DNA of 64,000 nucleotides from Prevotella sp. Its GTDB lineage: Bacteria; Bacteroidota; Bacteroidia; Bacteroidales; Bacteroidaceae. A program made the position numbers and the translations under genes. Under the pieces are notes generated by a model. It was not told the DNA's origin. It was given only the letters and a program-made list of their open reading frames with translations, and did not search any database. The stretch spans positions 1 through 64,000 of the forward strand of contig JAJWLX010000012.1 of the NCBI GenBank assembly GCA_021636625.1, written 5' to 3'. Positions 27,209 to 37,008 of the stretch are shown piece after piece. Position 1 is the stretch's first letter, and each line of letters starts with the position of its first letter.

Positions 27209-27826
27209 TTAATACTCTGACTTCTTTTTCTCCTCCAGGTCCTTATTCAGAAGGGTACGCCAATTGGTAATCAGAATACCATGCGGATTGTTTTCCGTCC
27301 TTGGTACTTTCTTCAGGTTACCTGCTGTCACAATCTGGCGCATGAGGATGTTGGTTCTTCTCTCTATTCTCTGCCTGCCATAATAGGTAAAGGTCAGCGA
27401 ATCCTTATTCAGTCTGATACTGTCACAGAAAATACTGCAGATAGTGGAGGTTCCAATCAGATTATTATAGAATCCCTTCTCCTTCAATGCGTTATACTGA
27501 GCCAGACCGGTCTCATCAATGAGATACATGGCCTTTTCCATGGTATAACGGATATACTTGTCATCCGGAGCCAGTGTGAAGAAGAAATGGTGAAACATCT
27601 CTATGTCACTCTTGGCTTCCACATCGAAGGTCTCTTCCATCGTGGTCTGCTTCACGAGTATAGGGACGTTACCATCCAGTACATATACCTTTTTATGGGC
27701 ATCACTCACCATGCCTCTGGCTATGAAGATGCTGCCCAGGCTGATAACCACGCAGCCCACCAAAAAGAGGCTGCTGATGATCATCACCATTTTGATCTTG
27801 TTTTCCAAATTCTGTAAAACTGCCAT
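27209..27826 (-). CDS. traK: TraK, VirB8-like conjugation protein
   Basis: 205 aa. N-terminal membrane segment (about 12-35), then a periplasmic VirB8-type domain. It has the TraK pattern: Lys-Val-Tyr-Val-Leu-Asp-Gly-Asn-Val-Pro, Glu-Ala-Lys-Ser-Asp-Ile-Glu-Met-Phe-His-His-Phe-Phe-Phe, and Tyr-Gly-Arg-Gln-Arg-Ile-Glu-Arg-Arg. VirB8 proteins nucleate the channel in the inner membrane. It lies between TraJ and TraL, as in CTnDOT. Confidence 0.85.
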   Translation of the reverse strand: MAVLQNLENKIKMVMIISSLFLVGCVVISLGSIFIARGMVSDAHKKVYVLDGNVPILVKQTTMEETFDVEAKSDIEMFHHFFFTLAPDDKYIRYTMEKAMYLIDETGLAQYNALKEKGFYNNLIGTSTICSIFCDSIRLNKDSLTFTYYGRQRIERRTNILMRQIVTAGNLKKVPRTENNPHGILITNWRTLLNKDLEEKKKSEY

Positions 27827-27855
27827 ATTCTTATTATTTGATAGTGTTGTTAAGA

Positions 27856-29022
27856 CTATTTCGGCATCAGACTCATGGCACTTTGCTTGGCAGAAGCTGC
27901 CACACCTTCACCGAAGTTTCTGGTACTGAAAGCCGTATCACCCTCAGGAATCATCCATGCTGCCAGGTCCGGCACCAAATTCAGGCACTTCAGCGACACA
28001 ATGGAAGCCACCAGCAGGTAACCGCAGGTCATGAAGGCATTTTGGATATATCCTGTAATTTCTCCTTTTCCTGCCGTGATAACAGTGAGGTTCTCCACCT
28101 GTACACTGATAACAATATCAAAGAGAAGGAGGACGTAAAAGCCCACGAAGTAAAGCATGGCTCCATAGAAATGCACCGTGAGGTAACGGGTAATCCACTT
28201 AGCCCATGCACCTTCCCACTTGGGCAGCACGGAGAAAGCCCATTGGATAGGACCAAAGATTGTGAGCATACCCAGGAGAATCTGCTGGCAGAATATGGTG
28301 CTCCACCATCCGATTCTATAGATGACCAGTGCCAGGAACATAACGATTTTGTCCAAACCTATAATCAGGCCTGCAAAAATAGACCTGTCTGCTGCTTCCT
28401 GTGCTAGCTGCTCACCTTCCTGCTTCTGCTCGATATCTTCTATCTGCATGGAAGCATCCTGGACGATTTCACTCAGGATGATTTCCTTGGCAACCTTCTG
28501 AGTAGGGGCAATCTTGTGATACATGGAGTCTCGCTTCTGTATCAGGGGCATGAGTTCATTATATTTCTCGCTCACTTGAACCGCCTCTGCCTCATAGAGG
28601 TCATGAGTATAGGAACCGATACAATTGGGAATGAAGGCCAGTGCATCCAAAATACTTCCATTATTGTTGGTGGATGATGGATACCAGAAGCACATGACCA
28701 GAGATATACCCAGTACCTTCATGATCTTGACCACATCGATGGGTTCGCCCTTGACGAGCATCTTGTAGGACATGGAACCGGCCACGATGATGGAAAACAA
28801 GGCTCCAAGTGCCATGCTCATCTGGAGAATGTACCAGAAGGGACCATCCGAACCGATAAAATCGGCACTGCATAGAAACTCGTTGGTTCTAAACACAACA
28901 TTGTCTATGTCTTCCTCAAACAGGTCCACTCCGATGGTTTTTGAGAGGTCAGAGATATAACTTCCCATACCACTTGTGACACTGCCTGTGGAGGTGTCTA
29001 ATAATAAAGATGTAAATGCCAT
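27856..29022 (-). CDS. traJ: TraJ, polytopic VirB6-like membrane protein
   Basis: 388 aa, with about six hydrophobic segments (around residues 70-90, 105-120, 220-245, 255-275, 290-320 and 330-350). It carries the Trp-rich Ile-Gly-Trp-Trp-Ser-Thr-Ile-Phe-Cys-Gln-Gln region found in TraJ. It forms part of the inner-membrane translocation channel. The gene lies between an exported VirB5-like gene and TraK. Confidence 0.8.
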   Translation of the reverse strand: MAFTSLLLDTSTGSVTSGMGSYISDLSKTIGVDLFEEDIDNVVFRTNEFLCSADFIGSDGPFWYILQMSMALGALFSIIVAGSMSYKMLVKGEPIDVVKIMKVLGISLVMCFWYPSSTNNNGSILDALAFIPNCIGSYTHDLYEAEAVQVSEKYNELMPLIQKRDSMYHKIAPTQKVAKEIILSEIVQDASMQIEDIEQKQEGEQLAQEAADRSIFAGLIIGLDKIVMFLALVIYRIGWWSTIFCQQILLGMLTIFGPIQWAFSVLPKWEGAWAKWITRYLTVHFYGAMLYFVGFYVLLLFDIVISVQVENLTVITAGKGEITGYIQNAFMTCGYLLVASIVSLKCLNLVPDLAAWMIPEGDTAFSTRNFGEGVAASAKQSAMSLMPK

Positions 29023-29058
29023 TATATTTCTTTTTCTATTTTTTGTTTCTTGCTTTTA

Positions 29059-29802
29059 TCAGGGTTTTGCACCAGAAAAGCCATCCACAGCCATGGCAGC
29101 CTGCCATCTTCTGTAGGCATCCGAGGCAATAACCGTGTTGGAAGTATTTCTTTCAACCCTTGTGTTATTTTCAGAAAATCTCTTTCCTTTTTTCAATGAG
29201 TTCCAATACAGGAGTTGTTTGACCAATGTCACATTTCTCTTCACGATGTCTTGATAGATAGCCAGATACTCTCTTTTCCTCATACCCAAATCCTGGTAGG
29301 ATTCATGAGTAATCTTGATGGCTGTTTCAAAACAGTTGTAGATGTTGCGCCAATTCCGGTAATCGCTGGAACTTCCGCCACAGGAAACGATATGGTTGAT
29401 GTTCTTATCGAAGAGCAGCATCTTGGACTCAAGTTTCTTCTTCTCCAGAACCCACGACAAATCAGATGCTGAGGAACGGGAAACGATATTCAACGCCTCC
29501 ACCTTGGCTCGTTCCACATAATCGGAATCCACCTTCTCTGCCTCATTGACTTCCTTGGACGTATTGGCCATGACATCCGTTCGATAGGCAAGCTTGTTTC
29601 TTAGATTGGCATCTCTCTGGTAATTCTTATGCAGTGAATTATAATACCAGGCAGGAGAGAGGACACCAGCACCCGTTTCCATGGTGGTGAACTGGTTCAT
29701 GATATCCCTTTCGTGGATATAAGTAACCTCCTGTGCCTGACCATACAGGCTCACCAAGCTCAGAAGCATGGACAAGAGACCTTTCAGATGATTTCGTTTC
29801 AT
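29059..29802 (-). CDS. Exported helical conjugation protein in the TraI (VirB5-like) position
   Basis: 247 aa. Signal peptide (LLSMLLSLVSLYGQAQ), then helical charged sequence. The C-terminal region holds Ile-Ala-Ser-Asp-Ala-Tyr-Arg-Arg-Trp-Gln-Ala-Ala (around 228-239), shared in form with the proteins at 779, 29806, 30651 and 55. It sits directly before traJ, where CTnDOT-type operons have traI. I infer a minor-pilin or adhesin-type role similar to VirB5. Family membership (DUF4141/DUF5045-like) is a guess. Confidence 0.6.
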   Translation of the reverse strand: MKRNHLKGLLSMLLSLVSLYGQAQEVTYIHERDIMNQFTTMETGAGVLSPAWYYNSLHKNYQRDANLRNKLAYRTDVMANTSKEVNEAEKVDSDYVERAKVEALNIVSRSSASDLSWVLEKKKLESKMLLFDKNINHIVSCGGSSSDYRNWRNIYNCFETAIKITHESYQDLGMRKREYLAIYQDIVKRNVTLVKQLLYWNSLKKGKRFSENNTRVERNTSNTVIASDAYRRWQAAMAVDGFSGAKP

Positions 29803-29805
29803 ACT

Positions 29806-30639
29806 TTATTCTATTAGTTGAACATGTTCATTTCTTCCTCCAATAAGGCTGCCACCTCCCAAGGGTTTATGGGTGAATGACTTTTTCGCCTGAAGATGGT
29901 TGAAGACCAGGTGACCGGATTTCAGCCATCTGGTATAGGAATCCCTCACGATTTCCTTGATGGTTCTAGCCATGAAGATTTCCTTTTTCCAATACCCAAG
30001 TCGGATGGTCATATAAGTGTGTATATCCAAATAGGCATGGTATATACTGCTATCGATGTGGTCCATGCTTTCATTGATGTGCTTTAGAATCATCATCAGA
30101 TTGGCAGTGGTGCATTCCGTTGCTCCTGTTACGATGAGCGACAATTCTCCATAGGACTTATAGAGTTCACCCACCTCGTCTCTGATATCTTCCACCGCCC
30201 TGTTGGTGGTATTAAGAATCAAAGTATCCGATGACCACACTGCGCCATGGGAGAGGATCTTGTCATGATAGGTATCGATGAGTTTCCAATATCTGGTGAT
30301 ATTTCTCTTGATACTCGTATAGGTGTTGACACCATGGAAGGCTGTTGCCGTTCCCTGAAGCACCAAGTCCATGATATCGAAACAGCGCTTGTACTTGTCA
30401 AGCTGTTCTGCCACCTTGCGATGGTCAGTGATTTTCTTACTGCTTTGCTTATGATACTCATAAACACCCAATTCTGCGATAGCTCTCACCTCCAGCAGGG
30501 TTCTCACCTTCTTATGGTTGGCAATCATGGCCTCCAGGGAAGCCGGATCATTCAGTGCCCGGATAGAGGAGGGTAGAATACATATCACCAAAAGTAAAAT
30601 ATACCTTTTGAAAAGGCATTCCATGAAGAATCTATTCAT
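29806..30639 (-). CDS. Exported helical conjugation protein, second copy in the TraH/TraI position
   Basis: 277 aa. Signal peptide (YILLLVICILPSSIRAL), then helical sequence. The conserved C-terminal form Ile-Lys-Glu-Ile-Val-Arg-Asp-Ser-Tyr-Thr-Arg-Trp (about 230-241) relates it to the neighbour at 29059. It ends 3 bp before that gene's start region, so both are translated from the same message. A role in the periplasmic or extracellular part of the secretion channel is likely; details unknown. Confidence 0.55.
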   Translation of the reverse strand: MNRFFMECLFKRYILLLVICILPSSIRALNDPASLEAMIANHKKVRTLLEVRAIAELGVYEYHKQSSKKITDHRKVAEQLDKYKRCFDIMDLVLQGTATAFHGVNTYTSIKRNITRYWKLIDTYHDKILSHGAVWSSDTLILNTTNRAVEDIRDEVGELYKSYGELSLIVTGATECTTANLMMILKHINESMDHIDSSIYHAYLDIHTYMTIRLGYWKKEIFMARTIKEIVRDSYTRWLKSGHLVFNHLQAKKSFTHKPLGGGSLIGGRNEHVQLIE

Positions 30640-30650
30640 ACACTACAATT

Positions 30651-33326
30651 TTATTGATCATTAGAACTGCCATTATCCTGCTGCTCTGTCTTATGGGCAA
30701 GAGAGGATTTTTTCATTGCCTCCAAACCAGCTCCTTCCCATCGTCTGAGGGCATATTCGACGATACCGTTTCTGCCGCTTCTGCTGACCACGTCAAAGAT
30801 CTGTCTTTTGAGAAAGTCCAAGATACATTCCCTCTGGGTCATCACTTTTTCAATAAGAACCAGCTGGGCAAAGATCTTGGTCAGTTCCTGTTCTACATAT
30901 CTTGCAACCTGTAGGCGGTCACCAGCAAGGAGAAGGTGGATACCGTCTTCATCATCATCCTCTTCTGTCGGATTGGAAGCATAATTGTATCTCACTGTGA
31001 CAGAACAGTTTGGAAGGCCTTCCATCCATTGCTTAAGTCGCATGTTGACCTCCTCTGTCCTTAATTTCTCGCTTTGGTTCATATTGAGTTTCATGACTTC
31101 GATGACATTCTCAGAACTACTGCTGGAGGTAAGCTTGAAATCCACTGACAGAACTGCGCGGTGTATGCGTACACCAAGCACATAGGTAGGCTTGCGACTT
31201 AACTTCAAGGAAGCAGTATATGTGACATTGGTTTTGGCATCTGCACAATAGCCATGTCTTACAAAGACATAGGCAGCACTCCCTTGCACCCATTCTCCCT
31301 CATCCAGCCATTGGATTTGGTACATGGAGGCCAGGCTGGCCATATTGTTGGGTATCCGATAGGGACCATCCAAATTGTCACTCATATCCTTGTAGTATTC
31401 ATCCAGCGCACGAGTGGCTTGGGAGAGTTTCCCCTCGGCTTCTTTGAGTTGTTCCTTGAGAAGTGCCGTTTCATCGGACAGGGTATCATACTCGCCTTGA
31501 AGCTTTTTTGCAAGGGGCAAATTCCTGTTCATCTTGGCCTGATTGATTCTCTTGACCAGATTTCTCATCTTGGTATCATTGCCCTTGATTTCTGATTTCA
31601 GGGCATTGACCTCATCTGAGAATTCCTTTTGCTTTTGAAGCAATGCCTTGGATCCATCATCTGCCGTTGGAGAATTGGACATGGCAAAGTCCTTGGACTT
31701 CGGCCATTCCAGCTTATTTCCCTGGCTGCCATTTTCCTTCCAGTTGAACGAGCCTTCTCCAAGGGTGGCTCCATCATCACATTGGGCGATAAAACTCACA
31801 GAATTACAGCCTTCCATTTTCTTCTCATCAGCCATGGTATAATATCTTGGATGATCACTACCCATCTCTATTGATATGGTTGGATGCTCTTTCAGGAATT
31901 TCTCATTTTCTTCAATCAAGCCATTGAGACGAGCCTTCATCTTTTGGATGAAAGTTTTTTTGTCCATTGTCTGAGAATCAAAGGTTTCCTCATAAATCTC
32001 CTCTCTGATGTCCCAAGTGTCTGTCACCTTTACCTTGTAGGAGTTAAAACAGTAGCGTTCGTCATAGGAATGTTTCAAAAGTCCGCCTCCATAATGGCGC
32101 TTTCTATCCTCATGCTTCCTAGTATAGAGTATCGTACACTGGTGACCAGGATGCGCCTGGTTATATTCCTGACATTTATCTGCATTCCACCCTGTGATTT
32201 GGAAAAGCTTATCTTTCACTTCCTTGTCCTCATCCTGAGAAAGGGATTTATAACATGGAATTTTCTTATAGGCTTCACGTTTTTTACCACTGGTATGAAT
32301 GTGCCATGCTTCTTTCCATCTGGCATCACCATATCCCTCATAGCTAGATGGACTATATTCACATTTAACTTCCGACCCGGAATCATGCTTGTAGATAAAC
32401 CATCTCTCAGTGTAATACTGTCCCTGTAGTTCCTTGATGTAGGAAGAGATATATCCCGTAAGGTTATAGCCACTTGTCTGAAAGAGTTTTTCCACTGCAT
32501 CTTCATTGCCTTCTCCCACCACGGCAAACAACAATTCCTTGATGTTACCGGCATCCTTAAAGGATTTATAGTGTTTTTTGAAGGACTTATACAGCTTGGT
32601 AATCTCCTTGGGCTTAGCCTTGAATATAGCACCAATCTTGCTGGCACTTTCCAGGTTGCTGTCATAGGCGGCTTTTCCTGCCTGCGCAATGATACTTCCC
32701 AGATTCTTGTAATCCTCTGCAATTTCCTCTTGGGTGATGCCTGTTCCAAATTCCCCCAATTTTCCCAGAAGTGACTTCCAGTCCACTTCTCCGAGCTGCG
32801 TCAAATCGAATATCCGCTGGAGATCTTCATTGAGAACCAAGAACCTGATGTCCTTGAAGGAACGCTTACCGTTAGTAACCACCACCTCAAATTGCTTGCA
32901 AAGATTCTCCACATTCGTTGTGGTCTTTAATAGGTAAGGACCCCAATGGATGGCATTATCCGGCTGCTTTAGCATCTTTCCTGCCACAGTAATGAACTTC
33001 GGCATGATACCGTCCTTCACCAAACGGAAGATTCTTTGGTAATAATAATTCTCCTCTGAGGCAAAGAGTCCCGGGTTACGCCTTGCGTCCCTCAACTTCT
33101 TCATACTCTGGAAGATACCGGCAGATGCCAAGCCTGCAGACTGATAATGATCAAAGATTTTATTGATGTTACTGGCCGTATTCCCTTCCACCAATGTTTC
33201 CGTTTCATAGGCAGCAGACATAGCCGCGGCCGTCACCTTGTCTATATTCACACTGCTCCAGCTCAGTGACCAAAGAGGAGAGCAAATAAGAAAAGATAAG
33301 ATGATCGATGCTAAGATTCTTTGCAT
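30651..33326 (-). CDS. Very large exported conjugation protein with coiled coil
   Basis: 891 aa from the ATG at 33326, chosen for its clear signal peptide (LASIILSFLICSPLWSLSW); the longer open frame overlaps TraG. Parts: helical N-terminal third; a Cys-containing, aromatic middle (about 330-480); a strong coiled coil (about 555-635); a beta-rich region (about 650-790); and a C-terminal helix with Tyr-Ala-Leu-Arg-Arg-Trp-Glu-Gly-Ala (about 860-870) like the smaller exported proteins next to it. No known domain is obvious. Its place directly after TraG suggests a large periplasmic or surface subunit of the mating machine. Confidence 0.6.
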   Translation of the reverse strand: MQRILASIILSFLICSPLWSLSWSSVNIDKVTAAAMSAAYETETLVEGNTASNINKIFDHYQSAGLASAGIFQSMKKLRDARRNPGLFASEENYYYQRIFRLVKDGIMPKFITVAGKMLKQPDNAIHWGPYLLKTTTNVENLCKQFEVVVTNGKRSFKDIRFLVLNEDLQRIFDLTQLGEVDWKSLLGKLGEFGTGITQEEIAEDYKNLGSIIAQAGKAAYDSNLESASKIGAIFKAKPKEITKLYKSFKKHYKSFKDAGNIKELLFAVVGEGNEDAVEKLFQTSGYNLTGYISSYIKELQGQYYTERWFIYKHDSGSEVKCEYSPSSYEGYGDARWKEAWHIHTSGKKREAYKKIPCYKSLSQDEDKEVKDKLFQITGWNADKCQEYNQAHPGHQCTILYTRKHEDRKRHYGGGLLKHSYDERYCFNSYKVKVTDTWDIREEIYEETFDSQTMDKKTFIQKMKARLNGLIEENEKFLKEHPTISIEMGSDHPRYYTMADEKKMEGCNSVSFIAQCDDGATLGEGSFNWKENGSQGNKLEWPKSKDFAMSNSPTADDGSKALLQKQKEFSDEVNALKSEIKGNDTKMRNLVKRINQAKMNRNLPLAKKLQGEYDTLSDETALLKEQLKEAEGKLSQATRALDEYYKDMSDNLDGPYRIPNNMASLASMYQIQWLDEGEWVQGSAAYVFVRHGYCADAKTNVTYTASLKLSRKPTYVLGVRIHRAVLSVDFKLTSSSSSENVIEVMKLNMNQSEKLRTEEVNMRLKQWMEGLPNCSVTVRYNYASNPTEEDDDEDGIHLLLAGDRLQVARYVEQELTKIFAQLVLIEKVMTQRECILDFLKRQIFDVVSRSGRNGIVEYALRRWEGAGLEAMKKSSLAHKTEQQDNGSSNDQ

Positions 33327-33333
33327 GGTTCTT

Positions 33334-36234
33334 TTATGATGACTGTTTATAATTGAATACTTTTCTTTCCTTGAGAACCTTCTGGGAGAATTCCAGAGAT
33401 TTCTGGATACCACTCAAATGCCAATCGCTCACAAAGGTCTCGATGGCGGTTCTATAGTCGGAACCCAAGCGTCTCTTATAGAACTTCAGTGCTTCTTTCT
33501 CCTGCTTCTCCGTCGTGTAGGCCATATAGCACTCAGGAGGTTCCTCCACTCCAAAGACATCGCCCACCAGACCTCTCTTGATAAAGACCTCCTTGAACGG
33601 AGACCTGCCTTCCTTGTGGTCAAGGCCATTGATTGTGAAAATCTTCTGGCAGTCATTCTCTGTAAGAGCCAGGGTTGCCTTTATTTCCGAGAACTTATCC
33701 TTGAATTTGCTCTGGTCCAGCAACATGAACACATCTGAATTGTTGACAATGGCTTCCTTGACAATGGGAGAGGAGGTGATATCCTGGATTTCCTGGGTGA
33801 CCACACCCACCATTGCCCAATGTTTGCGGGCCGTCTTATAGAGATACTTGATATAGTTGGCCATCACGGGTGTGGCGATAGCTTTCCATGCCTCTTCTAT
33901 GACCAGGCATTTTCTGCCTTTCTTGATTCTCATTTTCTGAGTGAAGACATCCATGATAATGAGAACGATAAGAGGAAAAAGGATAGGATCATCCTTCACT
34001 TTGTCTATCTCAAAGACGATGAATTTCTCGTCAAACAGGGATGCATCCAAGTCATTGTTAAGGATGTGTTCCTGCTCACCACCGCGATAGAAAGGCTTCA
34101 GAATGGCCGCAAAGTCATGGATTGCAAACTCAATGTTCTGCTGGACAATCAACTGCGGGATTCTTTCAAGGGCAAACTCATAATAGGAATTGAACGAAAG
34201 TTCCTGAACCCTGAGATTCTTTCTCTGTCTCTCCATCTTATCAATCTTACGCTCAATGCGAAGGAGATAATTTTTCTCTATCAACTCTGGAGTAAGGCGC
34301 TGAAGCTGATGAAGGGCAGCTTTCTTCTCTCCTTCAGTGGCTGCAGTATCGTCCAAAACAGCCTGGAGCTTATCAATGAGTCGTGCATTTCTGGAAGAAG
34401 TCTTCTTTTCCTCCATGATACGATCATAGCGTTCCTCCATTTCCTGCTCATACTGGTCATACTTACCATTCTTCTTATCCTCAAGTAGCAGCATCTCTTT
34501 CAGCTGGCTTCTTTCCTTGGTACTGAACTTTTCAAAGGGATGAAAATAGGCCTCATAATATTCCGTAATGGTTTGATTGATAATGGTATCTTCAATCTTT
34601 GTGGGATAATCTGTTCCCTTGAAAATCTGAAAGACAAGACTTTTCAGAAAGTTCTTCTTCTCGCCAAAATTCTCCTCATACTCCAGCTCTGTTATCTTGA
34701 AGGGATTCATAGAGATGGGTTTTTCCTTGCTGTAGGAAATGTAGGTTCCCTCAAAATAGTTGCAGATTCCCTCATAGCTGTCGCCCGTATCCACGATGAC
34801 CACATCTGTATCCTGCTCATAATACTGTCGCATCACGGAATTCATGAAAAAGCTCTTGCCGCTTCCACTTGGTCCCAGTACAAAGAAATTGGAGTTATTG
34901 GTATATTTCACCTTACCTTCCTTTCCAGTAATGTCAATGGGAAGAGGCAGTCCCTGTCGGTCTGTATAATAGCACTTCAGAGGCGAATTGTCACCCTGCT
35001 GCTGATGCTCCTTATACATCAGGCAAAGAGCCGGCTCCGAAAGCGTGAGGAATCTGTCATAGTCCTCATTGAGTTTGAAACAGTTGCCAGGGAAACTGGC
35101 TACAAAGAGTTCCAACTGGTTATAGGCTCTCTTCGATATATGAATACTGTGCCTAGAGAACATATTCTCCAGGGAATTTGTAATCTTCTGGAAGTCTTTA
35201 TCACCAGCTATCTTGATCACCATATTATAATGAGCATAAACAAGCATCTTGCCGTTTCGGGCGATTTCCGACTGAACCTTTTCTATGTCCTCAACGGCAA
35301 TCTGGTTGTTGGGGTTGGGAATGGAAGCATGACGGTTCTTTTTCTTGTCAAGCTTCATGACTTCCTTCTTTTGATTTGGCAAAAAGATAACCTGATTATA
35401 AACCAAGGTATCTACATCCGGGAGAGAATCCAAAGCAGAGAGCAAATCCTCTGAAAGAATGCTGTTACCCACCTGATTCTCGGAATAGGGACGAATCATA
35501 CCAGGCAGGCCTACCTGATCCACATCCAGGAGACTGTAAACCTTAAGATGGTTGTTTCCCATGCCTATCTCCTCACCGGTAACCCTGAAGTTACTCATGG
35601 ATACACGAGAATGATTGAAATCCATGGCAAAGAAACGGTCTGCAAAGATTCTGCAATCCTCAGCTCCAAGGAATGAGCTTTCCACGTCACAGCCATTCAA
35701 ACGGTCATGAACCTTTTGGAGCTTCACTAGAAAATCCTTCCACTTGGCAGTGTCATAACTATGTATAGTTCCACTTTTACCCTTCTGTGTAATAATCAGA
35801 TAGGTTTCATGTGCCACATATGTGCGGCCATTGAAAAAACGGAAGTAGGAATCGGACAGAAAACGTTTGGCTGCAGTTTTATCCTCATGAGCTGCAATCT
35901 TGTTCATGTCAAACTGCTTGCGTACGAAAACATCCTGTTTATGCAAGGCATATCCTTCACCCAACAATTGCAGTAGAGAAGTGAAGAGATCCGTGAATTC
36001 ATAATAGCTGGCCTTGGAAGCAGAATACTTTCTGATAGGGTTCTTGATTTTGAGGACAGCAGAATAATCACCACCTTTTGTATAAACTATTCCCATACCA
36101 TTTACATCTTCCACACTGAAATAAATGTCTTCGAAGACCTTGGGTCTCTTTCCTCCAGTGCCAAAGGCACAAACGGATATGCCCATGCCTGCCAGTATGG
36201 CGACAAAGAGCGTTACCACTGCGATTGCTACCAT
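33334..36234 (-). CDS. traG: TraG, VirB4-like conjugation ATPase
   Basis: 966 aa. A short hydrophobic N terminus (1-25) is followed by the VirB4-type N domain. The ATPase domain has Walker A Gly-Pro-Ser-Gly-Ser-Gly-Lys-Ser at 454-461 and Walker B Cys-Leu-Val-Ile-Glu-Glu at 776-781, then an Arg-Lys-His-Trp...Val-Thr-Gln-Glu segment typical of the family. A coiled-coil insert lies at about 590-680. It powers assembly of the type IV channel and DNA transfer. The gene sits 7 bp upstream of the 891-aa gene and downstream of traF. Confidence 0.93.
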   Translation of the reverse strand: MVAIAVVTLFVAILAGMGISVCAFGTGGKRPKVFEDIYFSVEDVNGMGIVYTKGGDYSAVLKIKNPIRKYSASKASYYEFTDLFTSLLQLLGEGYALHKQDVFVRKQFDMNKIAAHEDKTAAKRFLSDSYFRFFNGRTYVAHETYLIITQKGKSGTIHSYDTAKWKDFLVKLQKVHDRLNGCDVESSFLGAEDCRIFADRFFAMDFNHSRVSMSNFRVTGEEIGMGNNHLKVYSLLDVDQVGLPGMIRPYSENQVGNSILSEDLLSALDSLPDVDTLVYNQVIFLPNQKKEVMKLDKKKNRHASIPNPNNQIAVEDIEKVQSEIARNGKMLVYAHYNMVIKIAGDKDFQKITNSLENMFSRHSIHISKRAYNQLELFVASFPGNCFKLNEDYDRFLTLSEPALCLMYKEHQQQGDNSPLKCYYTDRQGLPLPIDITGKEGKVKYTNNSNFFVLGPSGSGKSFFMNSVMRQYYEQDTDVVIVDTGDSYEGICNYFEGTYISYSKEKPISMNPFKITELEYEENFGEKKNFLKSLVFQIFKGTDYPTKIEDTIINQTITEYYEAYFHPFEKFSTKERSQLKEMLLLEDKKNGKYDQYEQEMEERYDRIMEEKKTSSRNARLIDKLQAVLDDTAATEGEKKAALHQLQRLTPELIEKNYLLRIERKIDKMERQRKNLRVQELSFNSYYEFALERIPQLIVQQNIEFAIHDFAAILKPFYRGGEQEHILNNDLDASLFDEKFIVFEIDKVKDDPILFPLIVLIIMDVFTQKMRIKKGRKCLVIEEAWKAIATPVMANYIKYLYKTARKHWAMVGVVTQEIQDITSSPIVKEAIVNNSDVFMLLDQSKFKDKFSEIKATLALTENDCQKIFTINGLDHKEGRSPFKEVFIKRGLVGDVFGVEEPPECYMAYTTEKQEKEALKFYKRRLGSDYRTAIETFVSDWHLSGIQKSLEFSQKVLKERKVFNYKQSS

Positions 36235-36265
36235 GTTGTTGAATCAATTAATTTTGTTATTATAC

Positions 36266-36571
36266 CTAATAGCTTTTAGAACGGGCATAAATAAAGATGC
36301 CCTTGGGAGACTTCTTACTATGCAGGCCCTTATGCTGCTTGATGAAAATCATCCCTCCACCCACACACAAGAAAGTGGTAAGCAGGATGAGTCCAACAAT
36401 GAATCCAAATATGATATAGCCAATGAGAAAACCCAGAAGGCCCCCTCCTACAGCACCTGCAGCCCAATAGATGTATCTTCCCTTCAAACCCATGAATTCA
36501 AGGGGCTTTTGAAGCCCCTTGAAAACTGGATAATCCTGGAATCTTTCCTGGTCTATGTTACTCATATCCAA
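36266..36571 (-). CDS. traF: TraF, VirB3-like protein (DUF4133)
   Basis: 101 aa with two adjacent membrane segments (about 33-73) of Gly-rich sequence (Ala-Ala-Gly-Ala-Val-Gly-Gly-Gly-Leu-Leu-Gly). The N-terminal Phe-x-Asp-Tyr-Pro-Val-Phe-Lys-Gly-Leu-Gln-Lys-Pro matches DUF4133. VirB3 proteins pair with the VirB4 ATPase encoded next. Start is Met1 or Met3, six bases apart. Confidence 0.85.
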   Translation of the reverse strand: MDMSNIDQERFQDYPVFKGLQKPLEFMGLKGRYIYWAAGAVGGGLLGFLIGYIIFGFIVGLILLTTFLCVGGGMIFIKQHKGLHSKKSPKGIFIYARSKSY

Positions 36572-36574
36572 GGA

Positions 36575-36964
36575 TTAGAGACCAAAGAACAAAGGCAGAC
36601 ACTGAGCTGCTGCGATGAGGAAGATACAAGCACCTACAATCATCATGATGCTCTTCTTGACATCCTGCTCCTCGTTGTTCATCTTCACATACACACTGAT
36701 GGCACCAATCATGGCCACGATACCGGCAATGGCGTAGCACAAGTTGGTCACAACAGGTACATATCGTTTCAAGCTCTCAGTGGAGGTTTCGATAGCAGCG
36801 AGACCTGCATCCACATCCTGAGCAAAAGTTGACACGCTCACAAAAAGGAGCATCATTGAAAGCATACCCATACGAGGATTCACTACGAAAGCCTTGGCTT
36901 TCTTAACTGTGGCTGCGGCACCCTTTTTTGCGCCACTAACCAAATTACAGATTACTTTGTTCAT
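36575..36964 (-). CDS. traE: TraE, pilin-type protein (DUF4134)
   Basis: The ATG at 36964 gives 129 aa and a basic n-region; the longer frame runs into the upstream gene. A long leader ends near Phe-Ala-Gln, followed by a short mature protein with two hydrophobic helices (Ile-Ala-Gly-Ile-Val-Ala-Met-Ile-Gly and Ile-Met-Met-Ile-Val-Gly-Ala-Cys-Ile-Phe-Leu-Ile). This is the VirB2-like pilin arrangement of DUF4134. It is adjacent to a second protein of the same type. Confidence 0.8.
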   Translation of the reverse strand: MNKVICNLVSGAKKGAAATVKKAKAFVVNPRMGMLSMMLLFVSVSTFAQDVDAGLAAIETSTESLKRYVPVVTNLCYAIAGIVAMIGAISVYVKMNNEEQDVKKSIMMIVGACIFLIAAAQCLPLFFGL

Positions 36965-37008
36965 TGTTTGTCTTAGAATAATTAAATGAATATATGTTAT
37001 ATTTTTTT

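Noticed and set aside
34540..35454. Plus-strand open frame of 304 codons opposite TraG
   Set aside because: Shadow of the VirB4-like ATPase gene.
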